The notes below the pieces were generated by a model that saw nothing but the letters and a program-made list of their open reading frames with translations, did not search any database and had not been told where the DNA came from. Shown piece after piece: positions 1-4,880 of a DNA stretch of 7,070 bases; the stretch's first letter is position 1, and every line of letters begins with the position of its first letter. Source of the DNA: QHBQ01 sp038230695 (GTDB lineage Bacteria > Chloroflexota > Chloroflexia > QHBQ01); the NCBI GenBank assembly GCA_038230695.1, contig JBBRMT010000239.1, forward strand, positions 1 to 7,070. The letters are read 5' to 3'. Both the position numbers and the translations under genes were made by a program.

Positions 1-1865
1 AGGCTGTGGAGGGTGGTGTGCTGCTGCACCCAGGCCAGTGCAGGCAGGTCGGTGGGCATCAGGTACGACTCAAGCGGGTCTGGCTCCCGCGCATCCCACA
101 GGGGCAACGCAGCCAGCAGCGCGATAATCACTACCAGCGCGGCTGCGCCAACCGCCAAACTCCTCCCCCTCTGGTGGAGGCTGGGAGAGGGTGCGTGTCG
201 CACTAGAAGTGCGAGCCTCATCGCTGCCACTGCGAGGTAGCCGATCAACACGCCCTGGGGCAGCCACAGCAGGCTGGCGACGGTTTGATAATCCACCCGC
301 CCCGACAGCAATGGCACGTTGACGAAGTAGGGACTGCTCAGAAACAGCAACACGAGAGTGATTAGGCCAGTAGTGATCACGTAGCGGTTGCGATAAATTA
401 TACCAAATAGCCAGCCGATGCCGCTAAAAATCATCAGTGGGCTGGTGAGCAGGGGCAGCAGGTTGGTCAGCCCGCTGCTTGCGCCCGGCTGCCACAGGGG
501 GGCGTTCCACCACCAGCCATCCACAATGTCGCTGAGACGAGCGCTGAAGAAGGCAGCGGGTGGGATCTTACTACCAGTCTGCAAGGTGAAGCTGAAGCCG
601 CTGAGAAGGTTGAGCAGCCAGGGTGAGGCGATCAGCAGCGCAAGCAGCGCAACCACCGCCAGCCGTGCGGTTATGCCGATTGTAGAGTGTAGAGTGTAGA
701 GTGTAGACTGCGGGGGATTGGTTTTGCGTGTCGCCCATAGGCTGCCGACTACGCATACCAGCCAGTAGATGACGACGAAGTAAGCGTAGACGATTATGAT
801 GCGATAGTGGTCGAGCAGCAAGCCTGCCGCTGCTGCGCCCACCAGTAGCATCAGCCCCTGCAAGCGACCGCCCGCTAGATAGCGACGCACGGTTGTGGTG
901 AGGTTAGGCACAATAAATTGCCCCCCTACAGGGTTATTTGCCTGCGTAGGCGGTGGCCCGCCCTGTTTCAGGTTAGCGGCCGGTGGCGAATCAAGGAGCA
1001 TAGTGGTGAGCAGCATTAGCACGGGCAGGCCCAGCAGCCCGACCATCTGCGTGTCGCGCCCCCAGTTGAGATAATATGTGGGAAAGATGGAGAGTAGCGT
1101 GACCAATGCGCCAATCACCCCGGCGACGCGACTGCCCAGCCAGCTGACCGCCAGTATATAAACAGCGAATGGGGCGAATGCGCTCAGGATCTGGCCCACC
1201 ATCAGGGTCAGCTTCGCAGTAGTCAATGTACCCACCCCGAACATCACCCAGCCTCCCAGCCAGTAGCTAATCGCCACCAGCGCGTGGAATCCGTAATGGT
1301 AGGTGAAGCTGGTGAGCGGCGCATAGGGTAGATAATTGTGAGGGATGCCCTGCTGCTCGATGATCAACTGGCTGATCAGGGTGTGGTGGTAGCCGTCCGA
1401 TCCCAGCGCCGCCGGTTCGCCCCATGCCTGATGCACCCGCACGATTAGTCCAATTATGAAGATGGCGAACAAGGCGAAGGTAGAAGGTAGAAGGTGGAAG
1501 GTAGAAGGTGGCAATGCGGCTGGGGTAGACAATAGTTTTATAGGGGCAGGATTTATCCCGCCCTGCTGCGGCACGCTGCGCCGCCTTAGCTTCAGCGCGA
1601 TCGCCACCAGACACGCCAGTTGCAAAGCGATGAGCAAAGGGCCACCGATCGGCAGCCGTACCAATCTCATTGCCAGGAAGAAGATGGGGGTGAGTAGCAC
1701 GCTGAGGCCGAGGGCGGTGATGGCCCGCTCGACGAACGAGGTAAATCGCTCGGCCAGCGGCGGCACGTAGAGTAGCAACGTGTACCCCGGCAATACCAAT
1801 GCGACGGTGAGCAGCAAACTAACCGCCGCCCACCCACCCACGCTATTCCAATCAAGGCTGCTCAA
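1..1865 (-). CDS. Multi-pass membrane protein, GT-C glycosyltransferase-like (partial, C-terminus off the left edge)
   Basis: The minus strand is open from the codon after a TAA at 1893-1895 down to position 1, with no stop. No ATG lies near the 5' end. TTG at 1865 (GGGGG eight bases upstream) or GTG at 1841 are the plausible starts, giving 621 codons in the window. The protein is very hydrophobic, with many membrane segments; the first begins at about residue 9 (WAAVSLLLTVALVLPGYTLL). After the early helices there is a polar loop with GSDGYHHTLISQ, then GIPHNYLPYAPL and FTYHYGFHAL. This resembles the acidic first loop of GT-C polyprenyl-phosphate-sugar glycosyltransferases and related large bacterial membrane proteins. 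The window ends in YLMPTDLPALAWVQQHT, typical of where a soluble C-terminal domain begins. Loops at residues ~100-131, ~301-321, ~386-395 and ~551-569 are made of repeat sequence. Membrane location is clear; a sugar-transfer role is only a guess. Confidence 0.8.
   Translation of the reverse strand, partial: MSSLDWNSVGGWAAVSLLLTVALVLPGYTLLLYVPPLAERFTSFVERAITALGLSVLLTPIFFLAMRLVRLPIGGPLLIALQLACLVAIALKLRRRSVPQQGGINPAPIKLLSTPAALPPSTFHLLPSTFALFAIFIIGLIVRVHQAWGEPAALGSDGYHHTLISQLIIEQQGIPHNYLPYAPLTSFTYHYGFHALVAISYWLGGWVMFGVGTLTTAKLTLMVGQILSAFAPFAVYILAVSWLGSRVAGVIGALVTLLSIFPTYYLNWGRDTQMVGLLGLPVLMLLTTMLLDSPPAANLKQGGPPPTQANNPVGGQFIVPNLTTTVRRYLAGGRLQGLMLLVGAAAAGLLLDHYRIIIVYAYFVVIYWLVCVVGSLWATRKTNPPQSTLYTLHSTIGITARLAVVALLALLIASPWLLNLLSGFSFTLQTGSKIPPAAFFSARLSDIVDGWWWNAPLWQPGASSGLTNLLPLLTSPLMIFSGIGWLFGIIYRNRYVITTGLITLVLLFLSSPYFVNVPLLSGRVDYQTVASLLWLPQGVLIGYLAVAAMRLALLVRHAPSPSLHQRGRSLAVGAAALVVIIALLAALPLWDAREPDPLESYLMPTDLPALAWVQQHTTLHS
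160..214. repeat. Two-hairpin interspersed repeat inside the membrane-protein gene
   Basis: CCCTCT at 167-172 can pair with AGAGGG at 186-191, and CCTCC at 162-166 with GGAGG at 176-180. Immediately after comes a perfect palindrome, TCGCACT-AGA-AGTGCGA (198-214). The C/T-rich and G/A-rich arms look like the 'CCCTCTCCC...GAGGGGGAGG' repeats found between genes in many Chloroflexota. Here the sequence is read through on the minus strand as a polar loop (RHAPSPSLHQRGRS) between two hydrophobic segments. Classification as a dispersed repeat rests on recalled patterns, not on a search. Confidence 0.5.
683..710. repeat. Heptamer tandem array, TAGAGTG x4, within coding sequence
   Basis: Three perfect TAGAGTG units at 683-689, 690-696 and 697-703 are followed by TAGACTG at 704-710. 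On the minus strand the array is read in frame as QSTLYTLHST, in a loop between two hydrophobic segments of the membrane protein. Because the unit is 7 bp, gain or loss of one unit would shift the frame; only changes of three units preserve it. Confidence 0.9.
905..964. repeat. Pair of GTAGGGGC-type hairpin repeats in opposite orientation, within coding sequence
   Basis: The first unit (907-930) has a CAAT-AA-ATTG core and the tail GCCCCCCTACA, a degenerate version of a hairpin ending in GCCCCTAC. The second unit, on the minus strand at 964-949, reads AGGGCGGGCCACCGCC followed by TACGCA. The same 16 bases occur on the plus strand at 1985-2000 in the intergenic repeat, where they are followed by an extra CGCCCC before TACGTA. 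In the membrane protein this stretch encodes a Gly/Pro/Asn-rich loop (QGGPPPTQANNPVGG) at residues ~301-321. Confidence 0.75.
1475..1509. repeat. Heptamer tandem array, AGAAGGT-type x5, within coding sequence
   Basis: Units are CGAAGGT (1475-1481), AGAAGGT (1482-1488), AGAAGGT (1489-1495), GGAAGGT (1496-1502) and AGAAGGT (1503-1509). Read on the minus strand it encodes PPSTFHLLPSTFA just before a hydrophobic segment. The array is imperfect, so it is probably older or less slippery than the TAGAGTG array, but a one-unit change would still shift the frame of the membrane gene. Confidence 0.9.
1541..1564. repeat. GTAGGGGC-type palindromic repeat within coding sequence
   Basis: GGGC-A-GGAT (1544-1552) pairs with ATCC-C-GCCC (1555-1563) around a TT loop, with one A/C mismatch. 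On the minus strand it reads GGGCGGGATAAATCCTGCCC and continues CTATA, so it shares the GCCCCTA tail of the units near 907-930 and 1985-2012. It lies 31 bp from the AGAAGGT heptamer array, and together they encode the long polar loop QQGGINPAPIKLLSTPAALPP (residues ~97-119). Confidence 0.7.
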
Positions 1866-1894
1866 TTCGATGGCCCCCAGCGGATTGCTGATTT

Positions 1895-1915
1895 AGATTG
1901 CAGATTGCAGATGTG
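1895..1915. repeat. Heptamer tandem array, AGATTGC x2 plus a degenerate third unit
   Basis: AGATTGC at 1895-1901 and 1902-1908 is followed by AGATGTG at 1909-1915. The array abuts the TAA (1893-1895 on the minus strand) that closes the membrane-protein frame upstream of its presumed start. A single AGATTGC also occurs at 3229-3235, upstream of the TPR gene, suggesting a recurrent heptamer in this genome. Confidence 0.75.
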
Positions 1916-1920
1916 GACGG

Positions 1921-1950
1921 GTGGCATATGCCCCGCCTGCTTGCTATAAT
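1921..1950 (+). promoter_or_regulatory. Orphan promoter-like sequence with extended -10
   Basis: A perfect TATAAT at 1945-1950 is preceded by TGC (1942-1944), an extended -10. GTGGCA at 1921-1926 is a weak -35 match at 18-bp spacing. No credible gene follows on the plus strand before the convergent TPR gene, so this is either chance or a promoter for an unrecognised short RNA. Confidence 0.2.
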
Positions 1951-1984
1951 ATGCGGCGCGATGCGATTTGCTTCATTTGGCAAA

Positions 1985-2012
1985 AGGGCGGGCCACCGCC
2001 CGCCCCTACGTA
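1985..2012 (+). repeat. GC-rich GTAGGGGC-type hairpin repeat (intergenic copy)
   Basis: GGGCGGGC (1986-1993) and GCCCGCCC (1998-2005) form a perfect 8-bp stem with a CACC loop, followed by CTACGTA. Its first 16 bases are identical to the minus-strand sequence 964-949 inside the membrane-protein gene. This intergenic copy is the more complete one and shows the likely full structure: hairpin plus GCCCCTACG tail. Confidence 0.8.
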
Positions 2013-2109
2013 GATACCTCTTGACCCTGGCTGATTATATGAGACGGGACGTGGGTCTGTCAACGCAGCAAAAGCATGATACTAGTCATCCCACAGGTTG
2101 ATCAACTAA

Positions 2110-2237
2110 GCCCCCAGCGGGGGTTGGGGGAGACATCTCGACCTGCGCTAATGACGAAGAAAGCAGAATTACGCCTAACGTTGCTTACCCTGGCATTATT
2201 GCGCTTCGAGATTCTCCCCCAAACCCCCGCTGGGGGC
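2110..2237. repeat. MITE-like element, 31-bp imperfect terminal inverted repeats
   Basis: The left arm (2110-2140) and the reverse complement of the right arm (2207-2237) both begin GCCCCCAGCGGGGGTT and end in ATCTCG or AATCTCG. They differ only by one inserted T and one inserted C. The inner sequence also pairs partly: GCGCTAATG near 2145 with CATTATTGCGC near 2194-2204. The 128-bp unit could therefore fold into one long hairpin. It encodes no protein. It may be a small non-autonomous mobile element or a palindromic repeat, and could also terminate transcription between the TPR gene and the membrane-protein gene. No clear target-site duplication was seen. Confidence 0.7.
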
Positions 2238-2308
2238 CGGGTTTAATGGGGTTGCCGCACTATAGCTAGTTCACTCCCGCTAACAAACTTGGGGATGACT
2301 AATGTCGC

Positions 2309-2322
2309 TCAGTCCTCAGTCC
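2309..2322. repeat. Heptamer direct repeat, TCAGTCC x2
   Basis: TCAGTCC occurs at 2309-2315 and 2316-2322, then degenerates to TCAAGCG. It lies 9 bases beyond the stop codon of the TPR gene (minus strand). Short on its own, but the 7-bp unit matches the period of the three other arrays in this window. Confidence 0.55.
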
Positions 2323-2330
2323 TCAAGCGC

Positions 2331-3182
2331 CTACTCACCATCCTCAAGGTCATCGTCGTCCTCTTCCTCGAAGGGAACTTCCTCGGTTTCATCCTCAGTT
2401 TCGGTCTCCTCCTCACCATACTCCGGCTCGTAGGCGAACTCCTCGTCCTCCTCGACATTGAGCAGGGGGGTGTTACGCAGGTAGGGGCGGGCAGCGGCGG
2501 GCAAACCCTGGGCGGTAAAGCTGGGGTGGCCGAACATGGAGGGATCCTGATAGGTCTCGTGGATGATGACCTTGACCACTTTTTCGCTGACGCTGGTGAT
2601 GGCCGCGCTATAGCGGTTGCCTGCCTGCAGAAAGCGCAGCAGGTGAGCGGCCATCTTCGGCTCGACTGCGCCGATGTATTCGCCGCTGCGCGTCTCGGCC
2701 TTAAGGGTGCTGCCCTCCGGCTTGAGGATGATGGCATCGCCTGGGATCATGCGGTCGAGTACCTCGGCATTGGCGAGGCGGGTGAGGCTGGCGGTGCCGC
2801 TCTTGCCAGTTTCCTCGATGAAGGTTGAGACGCTGGTGCGGGAGGGAGGGGTGGCGGTGGGCGCATGGTTGCCATTGGAGGCGGGGCGCGGCTGCTGCGC
2901 GGCCAGGTGGGCGAGGCGTTTGACGTTCTTCTGGGCTATGGTGTTGGCGGGGTTAAGTTCGCTAGCCTTGAGGTAGGCTTCGTAGCCGTCGCGGTACTGC
3001 TCAAGCTCGACGAACGCCTTGCCCAGCCGATTGTAAGCCTCAGCATCATCGGGGAAGAGGGCGACCAGTTGGCGGTTGACTTCGACCGCCTCCTGCCACT
3101 TGCCTTGCATTGCCAGGGCAATGGCCTGCTCACCGCGCTGTTTGCGGATGCGGATTTTTTCTTCAGTGGAGTAGTTGTTCAC
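2331..3182 (-). CDS. TPR protein with a beta-rich domain and a highly acidic C-terminal tail
   Basis: The gene encodes 283 residues. The start is GTG at 3182, with AGAGG nine bases upstream. Residues ~8-80 hold two tetratricopeptide-type helical pairs (EQAIALAMQGKWQEAVEVNRQL, then AEAYNRLGKAFVELEQYRDGYEAYLKASELNP), a protein-interaction fold. A polar Pro/Ser/Thr linker (~97-120) follows. Residues ~148-212 look like a small beta domain (GDAIILKPEG, SGEYIGAVEP, YSAAITSV, KVVKVIIHETY). Its shape is loosely reminiscent of HIRAN or other small beta-barrels, but this is not established. Residues 244-283 contain 26 acidic residues in 40 and no Lys or Arg. There is no signal peptide or membrane segment, so it is probably cytoplasmic. 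It follows miaB on the same strand after a 144-bp gap that holds a hairpin and possible promoter, so it may be a separate unit. The precise function is unknown. Confidence 0.9.
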   Translation of the reverse strand: MNNYSTEEKIRIRKQRGEQAIALAMQGKWQEAVEVNRQLVALFPDDAEAYNRLGKAFVELEQYRDGYEAYLKASELNPANTIAQKNVKRLAHLAAQQPRPASNGNHAPTATPPSRTSVSTFIEETGKSGTASLTRLANAEVLDRMIPGDAIILKPEGSTLKAETRSGEYIGAVEPKMAAHLLRFLQAGNRYSAAITSVSEKVVKVIIHETYQDPSMFGHPSFTAQGLPAAARPYLRNTPLLNVEEDEEFAYEPEYGEEETETEDETEEVPFEEEDDDDLEDGE

Positions 3183-3202
3183 CTGAATTAACCTCTGTTT
3201 CC

Positions 3203-3218
3203 TCCGGGCGGCCCCGGA
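3203..3218 (-). promoter_or_regulatory. 5'-UTR hairpin overlapping a Shine-Dalgarno-like GGAGG
   Basis: TCCGGG (3203-3208) and CCCGGA (3213-3218) form a perfect 6-bp stem with a CGGC loop. In the TPR mRNA the 3' arm CCCGGA runs straight into GGAAAC, so a distal GGAGG is half buried. The proximal AGAGG nearer the GTG is free. It could modulate translation or simply be a stable leader hairpin. Confidence 0.3.
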
Positions 3219-3250
3219 ATAGGGTTGTAGATTGCGGGTTGGCAGTTATG

Positions 3251-3277
3251 TTTGTAAGGATAAGGTTGCCCCGTCAA
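3251..3277 (-). promoter_or_regulatory. Possible promoter of the TPR gene
   Basis: On the minus strand TTGACG (3277-3272) is followed after 15 bp by TACAAA (3256-3251). The -35 matches 5 of 6 and the -10 matches 4 of 6, but the spacing is short. The start point would give a leader of about 60 nt before the GTG at 3182. The -35 sits within the hairpin at 3268-3289, so the two assignments may compete. Confidence 0.3.
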
Positions 3278-3289
3278 TGCTGGCGGGGC
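3268..3289 (-). terminator. Hairpin downstream of miaB, possible terminator
   Basis: GCCCCGTCA (3268-3276) pairs with TGGCGGGGC (3281-3289) around an ATGC loop: a 9-bp stem with one G-T wobble, 38 bp past the miaB stop. On the minus strand it is followed by AACCTTATCCTT, not a real T-run, so it is at best a weak intrinsic terminator. It could instead be an attenuating leader structure. Confidence 0.35.
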
Positions 3290-3326
3290 GGAATAGTGCG
3301 CTTAGGGGCAGTGCTGCTTACCCCGC

Positions 3327-4835
3327 TCAGTTTACCAGTTCGCCCTGCAACGACCAGGGGCTGGCCTTGCTGATGTTGACGTTGACAAGCTGGCCGCGCA
3401 TCTCCTGTTCGCTGTCGAAGAAGACGATCTTGTTGGTGCGGGTGCGACCGCTCCAGCGACCCTTCTCATGATTCTCTACGAAAAGTTCGACGGTTTGGTT
3501 CAACAATTGGCGATTGAGTTCGGTTAGAACCCGCTCTTGCAGCTTTTCGATATGCTGCAGGCGGGCGCGTTTCTCCGTCTTGCTTACATCGTCTGGTAGG
3601 GTGTAGGCGTAGGTACCGGGGCGGGGCGAGTAGGCAGCGACGTGGACGGCATCGAACTGGATTTCTTCGAGCATCCGATAGGTATTCCAGAACTGCTCCT
3701 CGGTCTCGCCGGGGAAGCCCACGATAATATCGGTCGCCAGCGATACGCCGGGCATGGCGGCGCGGATGCGGCCAATCAGATCTTTATAGTAATCGGTGCG
3801 ATAACTTCGACGCATCGCCCGCAGCACGCCATCGTCGCCCGCCTGCACCGGCAGGTTGATGTGTTCGCAGGCTTTGGGCAACGCGGCAACGGTATCAATC
3901 AGTTTCTGGCTCATGTCCTTGGGATGCGAGGTGAGGAAGCGGATGCGCCAGAGGTTCTCAATATCGCTCAGGGCAGTAAGCAACTCGGCCAGGTCGTTTT
4001 TGGGCGACAGATCGTGGCCGTAGGTATCCACGTTTTGGCCCAGCAGCGTGACTTCGCGGATGTCATAGGCGGTCAGGTCACTCACCTCGGCCACAATGTC
4101 GGCAATGGTGCGGCTGCGTTCGCGCCCGCGGCGGAAGGGGATGATGCAATAGCTGCACTGCTTGTTGCAGCCGTAGATAACCGGCACATAGGCGGTAATC
4201 GGCTGGTTCTCGCTGACGGCCACGCCGGTCAGCGGGCGGGGAAAGGGTGAGCCATCCGCGCTGCTGGTGGTGATGCTGATGCTCTGCCCGCTGTGACTAA
4301 TCGCCGCCGGGCTGCGGCGCGGGTCGGTGAGCAACACCGCCTCATCGGCCAAATCCTCTTCACCCAGCGGGGCGCAACCTGCGCCGGAGAGGTCCATAAC
4401 GTACTCATCTTCGCGAGGGGCGGCAACCGGGGTGAGGCTGATCATGTTGCTGAAGCGGCGGGGGGCTGCGCCAGTCTGGGCCTTGTACTTCTCCGGCAAC
4501 TGGCGGATGAACTCCTCCCAGGCGGAGGGGCGGAAGAACTGATCAATGATGGGGAAACGCTGGTGTAGCGCCTGCTCCTGATCTGTGACCATGCAGCCAG
4601 TAAGCGCGACGGTAACATCGGGGCGCTGGCGCTTGAGGCGCATCAGTTCGCCCAGCTTGCCGGTGATGCGCTCCTCGGCGCTAAGGCGCACGCTACACGA
4701 GTTAAGCACGATGATGTCGGCCTGCTCGATAGTCGCAGAAGGCTGATGGCCCAGCCCTTCCAGGGCGCGGGCGACATAGTTGCTGTCGGCAATGTTCATC
4801 TGGCAGCCGACGGTCCAAATAAAATAGCTAGCCAT
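3327..4835 (-). CDS. miaB: tRNA-2-methylthio-N6-dimethylallyladenosine synthase (MiaB)
   Basis: The product is a 502-residue radical-SAM methylthiotransferase. In this family MiaB adds the methylthio group to i6A37 of tRNAs reading UNN codons, giving ms2i6A. Three domains are visible. The N-terminal UPF0004/MTTase domain (~3-115) has cluster cysteines C11 (TVGCQMN), C47 (NSCSVR) and C81 (LTGCMVT). The radical-SAM domain (~214-430) has CxxxCxxC at C223/C227/C230 (YGCNKQCSYCIIPFRRGRERSR) and an IIVGFPGET motif. A C-terminal TRAM RNA-binding domain (~443-500) ends in the characteristic ASPWSLQGEL. The set of motifs fits MiaB better than MtaB or RimO. It is longer than usual because the linker between C81 and C223 is 142 residues, about twice that of E. 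coli or Thermotoga MiaB. The ATG at 4835 is supported by MASYFIWTVGCQMN, a canonical MiaB N-terminus. It has no Shine-Dalgarno and lies just after a -10 box. Confidence 0.96.
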   Translation of the reverse strand: MASYFIWTVGCQMNIADSNYVARALEGLGHQPSATIEQADIIVLNSCSVRLSAEERITGKLGELMRLKRQRPDVTVALTGCMVTDQEQALHQRFPIIDQFFRPSAWEEFIRQLPEKYKAQTGAAPRRFSNMISLTPVAAPREDEYVMDLSGAGCAPLGEEDLADEAVLLTDPRRSPAAISHSGQSISITTSSADGSPFPRPLTGVAVSENQPITAYVPVIYGCNKQCSYCIIPFRRGRERSRTIADIVAEVSDLTAYDIREVTLLGQNVDTYGHDLSPKNDLAELLTALSDIENLWRIRFLTSHPKDMSQKLIDTVAALPKACEHINLPVQAGDDGVLRAMRRSYRTDYYKDLIGRIRAAMPGVSLATDIIVGFPGETEEQFWNTYRMLEEIQFDAVHVAAYSPRPGTYAYTLPDDVSKTEKRARLQHIEKLQERVLTELNRQLLNQTVELFVENHEKGRWSGRTRTNKIVFFDSEQEMRGQLVNVNISKASPWSLQGELVN

Positions 4836-4845
4836 AGCGTTTGCT

Positions 4846-4874
4846 ATTATACCCGATGGCTTGCAAGTTTACAA
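4846..4874 (-). promoter_or_regulatory. miaB promoter, predicting a nearly leaderless transcript
   Basis: On the minus strand TTGTAA (4874-4869), 17 bp and a perfect TATAAT (4851-4846) precede the miaB ATG by only 10 bases. The start point would fall about 3-5 nt before the ATG. No Shine-Dalgarno lies in AGCAAACGCT, consistent with leaderless translation. The promoter occupies the short gap after the methyltransferase stop, so miaB does not depend on the R-M operon. Confidence 0.7.
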
Positions 4875-4880
4875 GGATAA

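Larger units (their letters stand above)
1896..2330. other. Gene-free, repeat-rich spacer
   Basis: No convincing gene is present on either strand. A 67-codon plus-strand frame (1898-2101) crosses both the heptamer array and the GC-rich hairpin repeat and is almost certainly chance. The spacer holds, in order, a heptamer array, an orphan promoter-like sequence, a GC-rich hairpin, an unremarkable stretch (about 2013-2109), a MITE-like inverted-repeat element (2110-2237), about 70 featureless bases and a two-unit heptamer repeat next to the TPR stop codon. Confidence 0.7.

Noticed and set aside
1475..1509. CRISPR-like repeat array
   Set aside because: The units are 7 bp with no spacers; this is a simple tandem repeat.
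1267..1614. 115-codon minus-strand frame with an ATG
   Set aside because: It is another frame of the membrane-protein gene. The long open frame beside it gives hydrophobic helices throughout, while this one gives low-complexity basic sequence.
1893..1930. Frame switch in which heptamer loss would join ATG 1927 to the membrane-protein frame
   Set aside because: The TAA at 1893-1895 is in the gene frame and stays after loss of repeat units, so copy-number change alone cannot fuse them.
1898..2101. 67-codon plus-strand frame preceded by a TATAAT
   Set aside because: It runs through a heptamer array and a GC-rich hairpin repeat, has no Shine-Dalgarno and resembles no protein family.
2289..2828. 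179-codon plus-strand frame, hydrophobic at its start
   Set aside because: It lies opposite the TPR gene. The hydrophobic run is the complement of the acidic tail codons, so it is a shadow.
3642..4250. 202-codon plus-strand frame
   Set aside because: It is antisense to the radical-SAM domain of miaB, which has intact motifs; this is a shadow frame.
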